A DNA stretch of 64,000 bases from Flavobacterium terrae (GTDB lineage: Bacteria > Bacteroidota > Bacteroidia > Flavobacteriales > Flavobacteriaceae): the NCBI RefSeq assembly GCF_900142035.1, contig NZ_FQZI01000002.1, positions 738,780 to 802,779 on the forward strand, read 5' to 3'. Positions 45,156-54,632 of this stretch are shown here, piece by piece; within the stretch, counting starts at the first letter, position 1; the number at the start of each line of letters is the position of its first letter. Both the position numbers and the translations under genes were made by a program. Under the pieces are notes generated by a model. The model was not told the origin of the DNA. It saw only the letters and a list, made by a program, of their open reading frames with translations, and did no database searches.

Positions 45156-45163
45156 TATTTTTG
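45156..45163 (+). promoter_or_regulatory. -7 promoter box for the GH3 gene
   Basis: TATTTTTG, 40 nt before ATG 45204. The nearest TTG lies 24 nt upstream, slightly longer than usual. Confidence 0.4.
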
Positions 45164-45203
45164 GTAAAGTTATAATTCATAACGTTAAATTCATAATTAA
45201 AAA

Positions 45204-46721
45204 ATGCCTCTACCTATAATAAATTCTATTGCTTCTTGGGTTTTAAAACAACGCATTCACGAAATAGAGTTGTTTTTAAAATATCCTAATGAAGTTCAGG
45301 AAGAATTACTTATGAATTTAATTCGTCAAACTGAATATACCGTATTAGGCAAACAATATGATTTTAGTTCTGTAAAAACCTATCATACTTTTCAAGAAAG
45401 AGTTCCAATATCGAGTTATGAAGATTTAGAACCTTTTATAGAAAGAACTCGAAAAGGAGAACAAAATGTTTTTTGGAATGAACCAATTAAATGGTTTGCT
45501 AAATCGAGCGGAACTACAAACGCAAAAAGCAAGTTTATCCCTGTAAGTGGACAAGCTCTTGAAGATTGTCATTATAAAGCTGGAAAGGATTTGCTTTGCC
45601 TTTATCTTAACAACAACGAAGAATCACAATTATTTACTGGAAAAAGCCTTAGACTAGGAGGAAGCAAACAATTGTACGAAGACAACAACACCTATTTTGG
45701 AGATTTGTCGGCCATTTTAATTGATAATATGCCTTTTTGGGCAGAATTTAGTAGTACACCCAGCAACAAAACATCATTAATGAGTGAATGGGAAACCAAG
45801 CTAATGGCAATTGTAAATGAGACAAAAAGAGAAAATGTAACCAGTTTCGCTGGTGTTCCTTCTTGGATGTTGGTTTTATTGAATAAAATTTTAGAAGAAA
45901 CTAAGAAAACTAATTTATTTGAAATTTGGCCTAATCTTGAAGTTTATTTCCATGGTGGTGTAAGTTTCGATCCATACAGAGAGCAATACAAAAGTATATT
46001 ACCTAAAAATGAGTTCAAGTATTATGAAATCTATAACGCATCGGAAGGTTTCTTTGCTATTCAAGACTTAAACAATTCGAACGATTTACTGTTAATGCTA
46101 GATTATGGGATTTTTTATGAATTTATTCCAATGGATACATTTGGCACACCAAATCAAAAAGTAATCCGTTTAGCAGAAGTCGAGTTGAATAAAAACTATG
46201 CTGTGGTTATCACAACAAACTCTGGCTTATGGAGATATCTTATTGGCGATACTGTTCGATTCACTTCTCTTAAACCATATCGTATTAAAGTTACAGGTAG
46301 AACTAAACATCATATTAATGTTTTTGGCGAAGAATTAATGATTGAAAATACGGATCAAGCTTTAGCTAAAACCTGTAAACTAACCAATACCGAAGTAGTC
46401 GATTATACAGTTGCTCCTGTTTTTATGAATGGAAAAGAAAAAGGAGCTCACGAGTGGATTATAGAATTCAAAAAGAAACCAGAAGATTTGTCTACATTTA
46501 GTGAATTACTTGACCAAAATATTCAATCCTTAAATTCGGACTACGAAGCAAAGAGATATAACAACATGACTCTCAATCCACTAACAATAAACATTGCTCG
46601 TGAAAATTTATTTTATGATTGGTTAAAAAATCAAGACAAGTTAGGTGGCCAACATAAAATCCCTAGACTTTCAAATAATCGAGATTATTTAGAACAACTT
46701 CTTTCATTACAAAACAGCTAA
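45204..46721 (+). CDS. GH3 family acyl-acid-amido synthetase-like protein
   Basis: This 505-aa member of the adenylate-forming GH3 superfamily was first known from plant auxin-conjugating enzymes. The ATP motifs are WFAKSSGTTNAKSKFIPVS (P-loop-like Ser/Thr loop), YYEIYNASEGFFAIQD (motif with Tyr/Glu) and GLWRYLIGDTVRF with the ribose-binding Asp. The C-terminal lid includes GRTKHHINVFGEELMIENTD. It should activate a carboxylic acid with ATP and conjugate it to an amine or amino acid. The natural substrate in Flavobacteriia is not known. It has no signal peptide and appears monocistronic. Confidence 0.9.
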   Translation: MPLPIINSIASWVLKQRIHEIELFLKYPNEVQEELLMNLIRQTEYTVLGKQYDFSSVKTYHTFQERVPISSYEDLEPFIERTRKGEQNVFWNEPIKWFAKSSGTTNAKSKFIPVSGQALEDCHYKAGKDLLCLYLNNNEESQLFTGKSLRLGGSKQLYEDNNTYFGDLSAILIDNMPFWAEFSSTPSNKTSLMSEWETKLMAIVNETKRENVTSFAGVPSWMLVLLNKILEETKKTNLFEIWPNLEVYFHGGVSFDPYREQYKSILPKNEFKYYEIYNASEGFFAIQDLNNSNDLLLMLDYGIFYEFIPMDTFGTPNQKVIRLAEVELNKNYAVVITTNSGLWRYLIGDTVRFTSLKPYRIKVTGRTKHHINVFGEELMIENTDQALAKTCKLTNTEVVDYTVAPVFMNGKEKGAHEWIIEFKKKPEDLSTFSELLDQNIQSLNSDYEAKRYNNMTLNPLTINIARENLFYDWLKNQDKLGGQHKIPRLSNNRDYLEQLLSLQNS

Positions 46722-46805
46722 TTGGCTATTTTTCAGGCAAAAAAGCTTTTCAAAAAATCAAAAAAGTGCATTTCATCGATTTTTTTGTGTATTTCAACAA
46801 TTAAA

Positions 46806-46837
46806 TTGAATAAAACTCAGTCACACCTGTAGTTTTG
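46806..46837 (+). promoter_or_regulatory. Promoter of the OmpA/PD40 gene; decides the start
   Basis: TTG (46806-46808), 21-nt spacer, TAGTTTTG (46830-46837). The TTG at 46835 is in frame with the gene but belongs to the box, so ATG 46880 is the start. Confidence 0.6.
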
Positions 46838-46879
46838 TGCGAAATTTTTCAAAAACACAAACACAGACCCATTAAAATT

Positions 46880-48448
46880 ATGAAAAAGACAACTTTTTCA
46901 ATTGTATTGTTCTTTTTATTTAATACTACTATAAACGCTCAGGGTTCTTTTTTACCTGATACTCCTGTAAGCTACGGCAAAACAAAAACTATTTCTGAAT
47001 TAAAAGATACATATAGTGTTAGCAGTACTAATGTTAATACCAAACAATCAGAAATTGGATCAACTTTTTTCATGGATAAATACATCATGTATTCATCTAG
47101 AAGAACTGGAGCAATAGGTGCTGGAAAAGACTCTGAAACTAATTTACCTTACAACAGTCTGTACTGCATGAGTATAGATAAAAATGGTAATCTATCTAAA
47201 CCATACTTCTTTGCATCAGTATTAGACTCTAAAGGTAATGAAGGAGGATTGACATTTTCTCCCAATGAAAAAATAGTATACTATACTAAAAGTGACGAGA
47301 AAAATCCAAAAAACTATCAATTATACAAGAGAATCTTTGACGAAGAATGTCGTTGTACTTGGATTCAAGAAAGTGCAATCAGCTTTAACAGTGCAGAGTA
47401 TTCTATTGAAGATCCACGTGTTTCACCAGACGGAAAAAAGTTATACTTTTCATCAAACATGCCGGGTGGACAAGGAGGATTTGACTTATATGTAGCAGAT
47501 ATCGAAGAAAATGGGATGCCTGTAAATCCACAAAACCTTGGAAGTAAAGTAAACACTTCTGGAGATGAAAAATACCCTTATGTTTCTACAGAAAAAGAAT
47601 TGTACTTCTCTTCTACAGGTCATGATGGATATGGAAATTTTGATGTTTTTGTTTCTAGAATAAAGAAAAATAGTTTTTCTTCTCCTTTAAACCTAGGCAA
47701 AACAATAAACTCAAGCGCTAATGATGTTGCTTTTATATTAGCTTCTAAAAACAAAGGATACATTTCTTCTGATAAAGATTCAGGGCTTGGTTCTTATGAT
47801 ATTTATATGTTTGATTTACAAAAGAACATTATAAAAATAGAAGGAAAAACTATCGAAGAAAACTCAAAAATTGCCTTACCAAATACAACTATAACACTTC
47901 TTGACGAGGAAGGACAGGAAATAAGCTCACAAAAAAGCTCTCCTGAAGGTAATTACAGTTTTGAAGTCTCTCCTATTGAAAACTATTCAATTGTTTCTAA
48001 AAAAGATGGTTACTTAGATTCATCTAAACCTTTTTCAACAGACAACAGTAACTCAATGCTTACTATTGAAATGCAACAGAAAAAAGCTGAAATAACAGAA
48101 AAAGCAATAGTTATTGAGAATATTTATTTTGATTACAACAAAGCTACCCTTAAACTTGAATCAACTTTATCCTTAAACAAAATTGTTGACGTTTTATTAG
48201 CAAATCCTGAAATGAAAATTGCTATTAACGCACATACAGATTCAAGAGGAAGTGAAAAATATAACATGACACTTTCTGAAAAAAGAGCTCAAGAAACTAA
48301 AAAATACTTAGTAAAAAAAGGAATCAATACGTCAAGACTTTTAGCTAAAGGTTTTGGTAAATCACAACCATTATCAAACTGCGGTGACAACTGTAATGAG
48401 AATGATTTTGAAGCAGACAGACGAACTGAGTTTGTTATACTTAAATAA
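46880..48448 (+). CDS. OmpA-family outer-membrane protein with PD40 beta-propeller repeats
   Basis: This 522-aa protein starts MKKTTFSIVLFFLFNTTINA, a signal peptide. Residues about 40-310 carry WD40-like PD40 repeats (DPRVSPDGKKLYFSSNMPGG, YPYVSTEKELYFSSTGHDGY). A carboxypeptidase-regulatory-like domain (about 320-405) and an OmpA C-terminal peptidoglycan-binding domain (about 410-520: INAHTDSRGSEKYNMTLSEK) follow. The layout resembles the PorE/T9SS-associated OmpA-PD40 proteins that tie outer-membrane complexes to the cell wall. No PorP/SprF gene is adjacent to this copy, so a T9SS role is only possible. Confidence 0.9.
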   Translation: MKKTTFSIVLFFLFNTTINAQGSFLPDTPVSYGKTKTISELKDTYSVSSTNVNTKQSEIGSTFFMDKYIMYSSRRTGAIGAGKDSETNLPYNSLYCMSIDKNGNLSKPYFFASVLDSKGNEGGLTFSPNEKIVYYTKSDEKNPKNYQLYKRIFDEECRCTWIQESAISFNSAEYSIEDPRVSPDGKKLYFSSNMPGGQGGFDLYVADIEENGMPVNPQNLGSKVNTSGDEKYPYVSTEKELYFSSTGHDGYGNFDVFVSRIKKNSFSSPLNLGKTINSSANDVAFILASKNKGYISSDKDSGLGSYDIYMFDLQKNIIKIEGKTIEENSKIALPNTTITLLDEEGQEISSQKSSPEGNYSFEVSPIENYSIVSKKDGYLDSSKPFSTDNSNSMLTIEMQQKKAEITEKAIVIENIYFDYNKATLKLESTLSLNKIVDVLLANPEMKIAINAHTDSRGSEKYNMTLSEKRAQETKKYLVKKGINTSRLLAKGFGKSQPLSNCGDNCNENDFEADRRTEFVILK

Positions 48449-48470
48449 AAGGATGTTATTATTTTAAATG

Positions 48471-48499
48471 AAAAATCCCGCTTGAAGCGGGATTTTTTT
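48471..48499. terminator. Bidirectional terminator between the OmpA gene and clpX
   Basis: AAAAATCCCGCT / AGCGGGATTTTT stem with a TGA loop and a T tail. It touches the clpX stop codon. Confidence 0.88.
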
Positions 48500-49730
48500 A
48501 TGATGCTATTTCTAATCTTTTTAATAAATTTTTTGTCAAAGCTTCTTCAACATAATGCTTGTCAATATCTAATTCATTTTCATCAGATCCAGGAATTTCA
48601 TACATTGCATCTGTTAAGATTGCTTCACACAAAGAACGTAAACCTCTAGCTCCAAGTTTATATTCTAAGGCTTTATCTACAATATAATCCAAAGCTTCAT
48701 CTGTAATTGAAAATTCAATCCCATCCATACCAAACAATTTCTTATACTGTTTGATTAAAGCATTTTTAGGTTCTGTTAAAATAGCGCGTAATGTAGCTCT
48801 ATCTAATGGATCCATGTGTGTTAAAACTGGAAGACGACCAATAATTTCAGGGATCAAACCAAATTCTTTAATATCCTTTGGTATGATATATTGTAATAAA
48901 TTAGTTTCATCAATTTTATCTGTCTCTTTAGATGCACTAAAGCCCATTGCTTGTCGGTTCAAACGTTTTGAGATTATACGTTCAATACCATCAAAGGCTC
49001 CACCAGCGATAAATAAAATATCTTTAGTGTTTACTTCAACAAATTTTTGATCAGGATGCTTTCTCCCTCCTTTTGGTGGAACATTCACAACTGTACCTTC
49101 TAATAATTTCAATAAAGCTTGTTGAACTCCTTCACCAGAAACATCTCTTGTAATTGATGGATTATCACTTTTACGAGCAATTTTATCTATTTCGTCAATA
49201 AATACAATTCCTCTTTCTGCTTTAGTAACGTCATAATCTGCAGCTTGTAACAATCTTGTTAAAATGCTTTCCACATCTTCTCCCACATAACCTGCTTCAG
49301 TCAAAACTGTTGCATCAACAATTGCTAAAGGTACATCAAGCATTTTCGCAATAGTTTTAGCTACTAAAGTTTTCCCTGTACCTGTTTGCCCAGCCATAAT
49401 GATGTTACTTTTTTCGATTTCAACATCATCACCATGATCTTGCTGCATCAATCTTTTATAGTGATTGTATACTGCTACCGACATGACTTTTTTTGTTTGA
49501 TCTTGACCAATAACATATTTATCAAGGAAAGCTCTGATTTCTTTTGGTTTTTTTAAAACTAAATCGGTTGTGTTTTTTGCAATACCGTTTGCTCTTAATT
49601 CTTCCAAAACAATTCCATGAGCCTGCTCAATACAACGATCACATATATGCGAATTGATTCCAGCAATCAAAAGGTTGGTTTCGGGTTTCTTTCTTCCGCA
49701 GAAAGAACATTCTAATATTTCTTTTGCCAT
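48498..49730 (-). CDS. clpX: ATP-dependent Clp protease ATP-binding subunit ClpX
   Basis: This 410-aa AAA+ unfoldase feeds substrates to ClpP. The N-terminal zinc finger has Cys8, Cys11, Cys30 and Cys33 (CSFCGRK ... HICDRC). Walker A is [15 protein letters not shown], Walker B is [25 protein letters not shown] is the pore-side helix, and the C-terminal sensor-2 region reads [10 protein letters not shown]. It lies 65 nt downstream of clpP in the same direction, so co-transcription is likely. Confidence 0.98.
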   Translation of the reverse strand: MAKEILECSFCGRKKPETNLLIAGINSHICDRCIEQAHGIVLEELRANGIAKNTTDLVLKKPKEIRAFLDKYVIGQDQTKKVMSVAVYNHYKRLMQQDHGDDVEIEKSNIIMAGQTGTGKTLVAKTIAKMLDVPLAIVDATVLTEAGYVGEDVESILTRLLQAADYDVTKAERGIVFIDEIDKIARKSDNPSITRDVSGEGVQQALLKLLEGTVVNVPPKGGRKHPDQKFVEVNTKDILFIAGGAFDGIERIISKRLNRQAMGFSASKETDKIDETNLLQYIIPKDIKEFGLIPEIIGRLPVLTHMDPLDRATLRAILTEPKNALIKQYKKLFGMDGIEFSITDEALDYIVDKALEYKLGARGLRSLCEAILTDAMYEIPGSDENELDIDKHYVEEALTKNLLKRLEIAS

Positions 49731-49795
49731 TTTTATTTGGTAAGCAGTGAAGTTTTTTTGACAGCATTAAAACTGAAAAGAAAACTAAACCTGAA

Positions 49796-50452
49796 TTATC
49801 TTCTTAATACTTCGTCGATCATTCCGTATTCTTTTGCTTCATCTGCAATCATCCAATAATCACGTTCGCTGTCTTTATATACTTTATCAAACGTTTGTTT
49901 TGAATGTTTTGCAATGATTTGATATAGTTCATCTTTTAATTTCAACATTTCTTTTAAGTTGATTTCCATATCTGTAGCTACACCTTGTGCACCTCCTGAT
50001 GGCTGATGAATCATTACTCTTGAGTGAGGTAATGCAGAACGTTTACCCTCTGCCCCTGCACACAATAAAACCGCCCCCATAGAAGCTGCCATTCCTGTAC
50101 AAATAGTTGCTACATCTGGCTTAATATACTGCATCGTATCATAAATACCTAAACCAGCATACACACTCCCTCCAGGAGAGTTTATGTAAATTTGAATGTC
50201 TTTAGAAGCATCTACACTTTCTAAAAACAATAACTGTGCTTGAATGATATTAGCCATGTAATCATCTACTCCTGTTCCAAGAAAGATAATTCTGTCCATC
50301 ATTAAGCGTGAAAAAACGTCTAGTTGTGAAATATTCAATTGACGCTCTTCTATAATATACGGAGTCATACTGCCAACAATTTTGTCATAGTACATACTAT
50401 TAACTCCGTGATGCTTTGTTGCAAATTTTTTGAATTCTTTACCGTAGTTCAT
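49796..50452 (-). CDS. clpP: ATP-dependent Clp protease proteolytic subunit
   Basis: This 218-aa serine protease forms the ClpP barrel. The catalytic triad is Ser124 (GMAASMGAV), His149 (VMIHQPSGG) and Asp198 (ERDYWM). INSPGGSVYAGLGIYD is a further hallmark. ATG 50452 (MNYGKEFKKFATKHHGVNSM) gives the usual Flavobacteriia start. An in-frame TTG 17 codons upstream at 50503 lies beside a weak GAAATTTG element and is not used. The order tig-clpP-clpX matches many bacteria, although a terminator separates tig from clpP here. Confidence 0.97.
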   Translation of the reverse strand: MNYGKEFKKFATKHHGVNSMYYDKIVGSMTPYIIEERQLNISQLDVFSRLMMDRIIFLGTGVDDYMANIIQAQLLFLESVDASKDIQIYINSPGGSVYAGLGIYDTMQYIKPDVATICTGMAASMGAVLLCAGAEGKRSALPHSRVMIHQPSGGAQGVATDMEINLKEMLKLKDELYQIIAKHSKQTFDKVYKDSERDYWMIADEAKEYGMIDEVLRR

Positions 50453-50540
50453 GCTAACGTATTTAAGAGGTTGTTTATCTAAATCATTAAGACAATGTAG
50501 CAAATTTCGTACCTTTTTGAAAATATGTCATTTTGTCTAT

Positions 50541-50571
50541 AAAAAAAGCGTCAAATTTAAAATCTGACGCT
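50541..50571 (-). terminator. Terminator between tig and clpP
   Basis: On the minus strand AGCGTCA / TGACGCT stem with an 11-nt loop, ending in TTTTTTT. It should limit readthrough from tig into clpPX. Confidence 0.72.
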
Positions 50572-50594
50572 CAAATATAATGATTTTTTGAAAA

Positions 50595-51920
50595 TTATTC
50601 TCCGTACATTTCTTTAACAAACTGATCAAAAGAAACTTCTTTAGTTTTTGCGTTTAATTTTTCTTTAAACAAGTTTAGCATTTTTTCACTCATAACTTGT
50701 TCTGACAAACGACGCACCTCTTCTTGATTAGACATTACACGCGCAACGATTCCATCTACATCAGCATCACTTGGGTTTGTTTGACCAAATTGAGCCATTT
50801 GTTTTTTAATAACGTCAGCAGTGTGTGCTTTTAAATCTTCAAAGTTGATTTGTAAATTATTGTCAGTAATAATTTTACTTTCAATTAATTGGTAACGTAA
50901 ACCGTTTTCAGACTTATTGTATTCAGCCTCTGCCTCTTCTGCAGAAAGTGGTTTTTCACCTACTGTTTGAATCCATCTTTTCAAAAATGCAGCAGGTAGT
51001 TCAACTTGGTTGTTTTCAATTAAGAATGAAGTTGCATCATTATAGAATTTTTGATCTGCTTGTTGAGCAAATTGCTTTTCAGCATCTTCTTTAATTTTAG
51101 CTTTTACTTCTTCAACAGATGATACAACACCAGCACCAAATAATTTATCAAATAATTCTTGGTTTAATTCTGCAGGCTCGCTAGTTGTTACTTCTTCGAT
51201 TTTGAAATCTACATTAATATCTAAACCATGAACATCATCATGACCTACTTGCAAATAATCCATTAATTTGTGATCATCGTCAAATAATCCTTTTGTTCCA
51301 ATAGTAACAACATCACCAGCTTTTTTGCCAATGAATGCTTTAACCGCTGCTTTACTTTTGAAAATATCTAAAGTAATTTGAGCAGGTGCATTGATTCCTT
51401 TTTCTTCGTTTACAAAAGTACCACGGATATCATCTCCTTCAGCAACTTCAGTTTTAGAAATCATTTTACCAAATTGTTTTTGAATTCTTACAACTTGCTC
51501 ATCAAGCATTTTGTCGTCAGCAACAATTTTGAAATATGTTAAATTGTTTTTACCCTCTAATTTAACATCAAATTGAGGTGCTAAACCTAATTCGAATTCA
51601 AATTTAAAATCTTCGGCTTCCCAGTTGAAATCTTCAGTGAATTTAGGAAGAGGATTTCCTAAAATATCTAACTTTTCATCAACTAAAAATTTATTTAAGC
51701 TTTCTTGTAATACTTTATTAACCTCCTCAGCTAAAACAGCTTTACCATATTGTTTTTTCACTAAAGACATTGGCACAGCTCCTTTTCTAAAACCTGGAAT
51801 GTTAGCACTTTTACGGTAGTTTTGCAAAACTTTCTCTACATTATCAGCGTAATCATTTTTTGCAACTTCTACAGTTACCACTGCGTTTAACGCATCGATA
51901 TTGGTTTTTGTAATATTCAT
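50595..51920 (-). CDS. tig: Trigger factor (ribosome-associated chaperone)
   Basis: This 441-aa chaperone binds nascent chains at the ribosome exit. The N-terminal ribosome-binding domain contains the signature SANIPGFRKGAVPMSLVKKQ (tail loop FRKG). The middle PPIase-like domain (about 150-240) is divergent, lacking most FKBP active-site residues that I would expect. The C-terminal SurA-like helical arms fill the rest. It is preceded by an exact consensus promoter and followed by a terminator, so it forms its own unit ahead of clpP-clpX. Confidence 0.95.
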   Translation of the reverse strand: MNITKTNIDALNAVVTVEVAKNDYADNVEKVLQNYRKSANIPGFRKGAVPMSLVKKQYGKAVLAEEVNKVLQESLNKFLVDEKLDILGNPLPKFTEDFNWEAEDFKFEFELGLAPQFDVKLEGKNNLTYFKIVADDKMLDEQVVRIQKQFGKMISKTEVAEGDDIRGTFVNEEKGINAPAQITLDIFKSKAAVKAFIGKKAGDVVTIGTKGLFDDDHKLMDYLQVGHDDVHGLDINVDFKIEEVTTSEPAELNQELFDKLFGAGVVSSVEEVKAKIKEDAEKQFAQQADQKFYNDATSFLIENNQVELPAAFLKRWIQTVGEKPLSAEEAEAEYNKSENGLRYQLIESKIITDNNLQINFEDLKAHTADVIKKQMAQFGQTNPSDADVDGIVARVMSNQEEVRRLSEQVMSEKMLNLFKEKLNAKTKEVSFDQFVKEMYGE

Positions 51921-51953
51921 TATATACGTTTTTTACATACTAAATTTGGGTGG

Positions 51954-51984
51954 CAAAATTACATAATTTATACCACCCAACAAA
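51954..51984 (-). promoter_or_regulatory. Promoter of tig
   Basis: Minus strand TTTG (51981-51984), exactly 19 nt, then TAATTTTG (51954-51961), followed by CCACCC. Leader of about 30 nt to ATG 51920. Among the best consensus matches in the window. Confidence 0.72.
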
Positions 51985-52016
51985 TTTTATTTAACTCAAA
52001 TTTAAATCGTTAATTT

Positions 52017-52358
52017 TTAGTCTTTTATAAACTTGTAAAGTATCCATTGCGAAACCGACAAAAGAATACTAAAAAGCATTGCTGTAAGAAAACTGTTTAC
52101 TTCAAATCCGTCAACTAAGTAATCACAAGCATAAACCATTATTGTATTAATTACCAACAGAAACAATCCTAATGTAAAAAAAGTAATTGGAAGTGTAAAG
52201 AACACCAAAACTGGTTTAACAAAAGTATTCAAAAGACCTAAAACCACAGCAACGATCAAGGCAGTTGTAATTCCATCTACTTGCACTCCAGGCTTTAAAA
52301 AATAAGATAATAACAATACAATGATTGTTGAAATAAGTAGCTTTTTTAATAAATTCAT
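52017..52358 (-). CDS. Phage-holin-4-superfamily (DUF360-like) membrane protein
   Basis: This 113-aa protein has four predicted transmembrane helices and the motif LIVAVVLGLLNTFVKPVLVF, then LPITFFTLGLFLLVINTIMV. The family is annotated as 'phage holin 4_2' but is widespread on chromosomes with no phage around it, as here. Its role is unknown. It is the last gene of the pdxJ operon, 18 nt after the hydrolase gene. Confidence 0.85.
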   Translation of the reverse strand: MNLLKKLLISTIIVLLLSYFLKPGVQVDGITTALIVAVVLGLLNTFVKPVLVFFTLPITFFTLGLFLLVINTIMVYACDYLVDGFEVNSFLTAMLFSILLSVSQWILYKFIKD

Positions 52359-52376
52359 TTTATTTAATATTTTCGA

Positions 52377-53144
52377 TTAGCTCTTCAAAAAATGTACCGT
52401 TTTTTCAAAAAATTCTTTTGGATTTTCGGCATGAAGCCAATGACCTGCATTTGAAACAGTTTCAATTTTAGCATTCGGAAAATGATGATAAATAGTCTCA
52501 AAATCAGAATCTAGAATATAATCAGACTTATCTCCTCTTACAAACAAAGTTTCTTTCTCAAAATGATTTTCGAATGGTAAAGCATCTCCAATCACAGAAG
52601 TATTTTCAGTAAAAACTTTCAAATTAAATCTGAAATCCAATTGTCCAGGCACCTTCCAATATAGGTTCTTCAATAAAAATTGACGTGTTCCAAAATCATG
52701 AATATATCCCGAAACAATTTCTTCAACTTCTGCTCGAGAAGGTTTTTTAGAAAAATCGACAGCATTCAATGACGCTAAAATTGTTTGATGATGGGGTGCG
52801 TAAAATTTCGGACCAATATCTGCAACGATTAATCTATCAACCAAGTCAGGATAATTTGTCGCTAACAACATGACTACCTTTCCTCCCATTGAATGACCTA
52901 TTACATCTACCTTTTGCAATTGATAAAATTGACAATATTCCACCACATCCTGCACCATAAAATCATACCCCCAATCATTAGAATGGAAACTTTTACCATG
53001 ATTGCGCAAGTCTAAAGTGTGGACTTGAAATCCTTGCTCTGCATATTGAGAAGCAAGCGTTTTCCAGTTGTCAGACATACCAAGAAAACCGTGAATAATA
53101 AGCAATGGTCTTCCTTCTCCTATTATATTTGAATGCAGTAACAT
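52377..53144 (-). CDS. Alpha/beta-fold hydrolase (YbfF esterase-like)
   Basis: This 255-aa cytoplasmic hydrolase has the oxyanion motif LLIIHGFLGMSDNWKTLA, HTLDLRNHGKS, the nucleophile elbow VIGHSMGGKVVM (Ser near residue 93) and a C-terminal catalytic His in SNAGHWLHAENP. It resembles E. coli YbfF-type esterases; its natural ester is unknown. pdxJ ends 1 nt upstream, so it is translationally linked to pyridoxine synthesis genes, perhaps only for expression. Confidence 0.88.
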   Translation of the reverse strand: MLLHSNIIGEGRPLLIIHGFLGMSDNWKTLASQYAEQGFQVHTLDLRNHGKSFHSNDWGYDFMVQDVVEYCQFYQLQKVDVIGHSMGGKVVMLLATNYPDLVDRLIVADIGPKFYAPHHQTILASLNAVDFSKKPSRAEVEEIVSGYIHDFGTRQFLLKNLYWKVPGQLDFRFNLKVFTENTSVIGDALPFENHFEKETLFVRGDKSDYILDSDFETIYHHFPNAKIETVSNAGHWLHAENPKEFFEKTVHFLKS

Positions 53145-53145
53145 A

Positions 53146-53871
53146 TTATTTAAGTTTTTGCAAATACATATTCACCACATTCTCCAATCCTAAATACAAA
53201 GACTCAGAAATTAAAGCATGACCAATAGAAACCTCCATTAATCCTGGAATATTTTGATTAAAAAACTGAATATTCTCCAAGCTCAAATCATGCCCTGCAT
53301 TAATCCCCAAACCTAACTCATTTGCCAATTTTGCCGCTTCTACATAAGGAAGGATTCCATCCTTATTTCCTAAACCATACTGATGCGCAAATGCCTCAGT
53401 ATACAATTCAATTCTATCGGTTCCTGTTTCTTTTGCTCCTTCAACCATTTGCAACACTGGATCAACAAATATAGATGTACGGATTCCATTTCTTTTGAAC
53501 TCATCAATTACCTCTTTTAAATAAGCTTGGTGAGTTATTGTTTCCCATCCTGCATTCGAAGTTAACGCACCAATAGCGTCAGGCACCAATGTAACTTGAG
53601 TAGGCTTACACTCTAACACTAAATCAATAAAATTATGCTGGGGGTTTCCTTCAATATTATACTCGGTATAAACTACATCTTTTAGATCTCTTGCATCTTG
53701 ATAGCGAATATGTCTTTCATCAGGTCGAGGATGAATTGTAATACCATGTGCGCCAAACCCTTGAATTCTTTTTGCAGCTTCAACCACACTTGGTGTATTA
53801 CCTCCTCGGGAATTTCTTAAAGTGGCAATCTTATTAATATTTACACTTAACTTACAGTTATTACTTGTCAT
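53146..53871 (-). CDS. pdxJ: Pyridoxine 5'-phosphate synthase
   Basis: This 241-aa TIM-barrel enzyme joins 3-amino-2-oxopropyl phosphate and deoxyxylulose 5-phosphate to give pyridoxine 5'-phosphate. Marks: LSVNINKIATLRNSRGG, HGITIHPRPDERHIRYQD (His and Arg ligands), VTLVPDAIG and the C-terminal EVSIGHALISESLYLGL. It is first in a three-gene operon with an esterase-like and a holin-like gene. A TATTTTTG -7 box lies at 53898-53905 on the minus strand. Confidence 0.97.
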   Translation of the reverse strand: MTSNNCKLSVNINKIATLRNSRGGNTPSVVEAAKRIQGFGAHGITIHPRPDERHIRYQDARDLKDVVYTEYNIEGNPQHNFIDLVLECKPTQVTLVPDAIGALTSNAGWETITHQAYLKEVIDEFKRNGIRTSIFVDPVLQMVEGAKETGTDRIELYTEAFAHQYGLGNKDGILPYVEAAKLANELGLGINAGHDLSLENIQFFNQNIPGLMEVSIGHALISESLYLGLENVVNMYLQKLK

Positions 53872-53897
53872 TTTGACGTCATTTTTAAATGATTTGA

Positions 53898-53905
53898 CAA
53901 AAATA
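53898..53905 (-). promoter_or_regulatory. -7 promoter box for the pdxJ operon
   Basis: Minus strand TATTTTTG, 26 nt before the pdxJ ATG. No spaced TTG found. Confidence 0.4.
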
Positions 53906-53969
53906 CGAACTTAAACAAGGCTGTTATCTTATTTTTTAATTATTTTGCAGGAGATTACTACAATTCATT

Positions 53970-54629
53970 ATGACCAATTTAGCAGACTATATCACACAAG
54001 ATTTAAAACCTCTTGACATACAGGAAAGTATTGCTGTTGTCCAAGATTTTTTTCTTGATTTACCCTTTTCTCACTTCCCCGTTTTAGAAAATGGCATTTT
54101 TATAGGCAGCGTATCATCAGAAGATATAGAAAACTTCGATTCTTCAAAAAGATTATCCGATTACAAATATACTTTTGAAGGATTCTTTACAAGAAAATAT
54201 TCTGTTTTACTAGACGTTCTAGATGATTTTGCTAAAAACGAAACAACAGTACTCCCTGTTCTTGATGATCAAAACAATTTTATTGGATATTATGAACTAG
54301 AAGATGTAATAAAGGTATTTAATGAAACTCCTTTCTTAAAAGAATTAGGAGCTGTTATTATTGTTGAAAAAGGAATAAACGACTACTCTTTTAGTCAAAT
54401 TGCACAAATAATTGAAGGGAATAACAGCAAAGTATTAGGTGCTTTTTTATCAAATATAGAAACTGACAAAGTTCAAATAACAGTTAAAATTGCCGAAGGT
54501 GGAATAAACGAAATCATTCAAACTTTTCGTCGCTATGAATACGAAATCATTTCTGAACATCAAGAAGATGATTATTTAAAAACCTTAAAAGAACGTTCTG
54601 ATTATTTAGACCGATACCTTAATATGTAA
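53970..54629 (+). CDS. CBS-domain protein, AcuB-like
   Basis: This 219-aa cytoplasmic protein has a tandem CBS pair (about residues 5-125: DIQESIAVVQDFFLDLPFSH and TTVLPVLDDQNNFIGYYELE). A C-terminal ACT-like stretch follows (AVIIVEKGINDYSFSQIAQI). CBS pairs sense adenine nucleotides or NAD. nadK starts 3 nt after its stop, so the protein may report nucleotide status to, or be expressed with, NADP synthesis (inference). Confidence 0.85.
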   Translation: MTNLADYITQDLKPLDIQESIAVVQDFFLDLPFSHFPVLENGIFIGSVSSEDIENFDSSKRLSDYKYTFEGFFTRKYSVLLDVLDDFAKNETTVLPVLDDQNNFIGYYELEDVIKVFNETPFLKELGAVIIVEKGINDYSFSQIAQIIEGNNSKVLGAFLSNIETDKVQITVKIAEGGINEIIQTFRRYEYEIISEHQEDDYLKTLKERSDYLDRYLNM

Positions 54630-54632
54630 TTT

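Noticed and set aside
52017..52358. Holin-like gene as a sign of a prophage
   Set aside because: No other phage gene is near, and this family is widespread as chromosomal membrane proteins.
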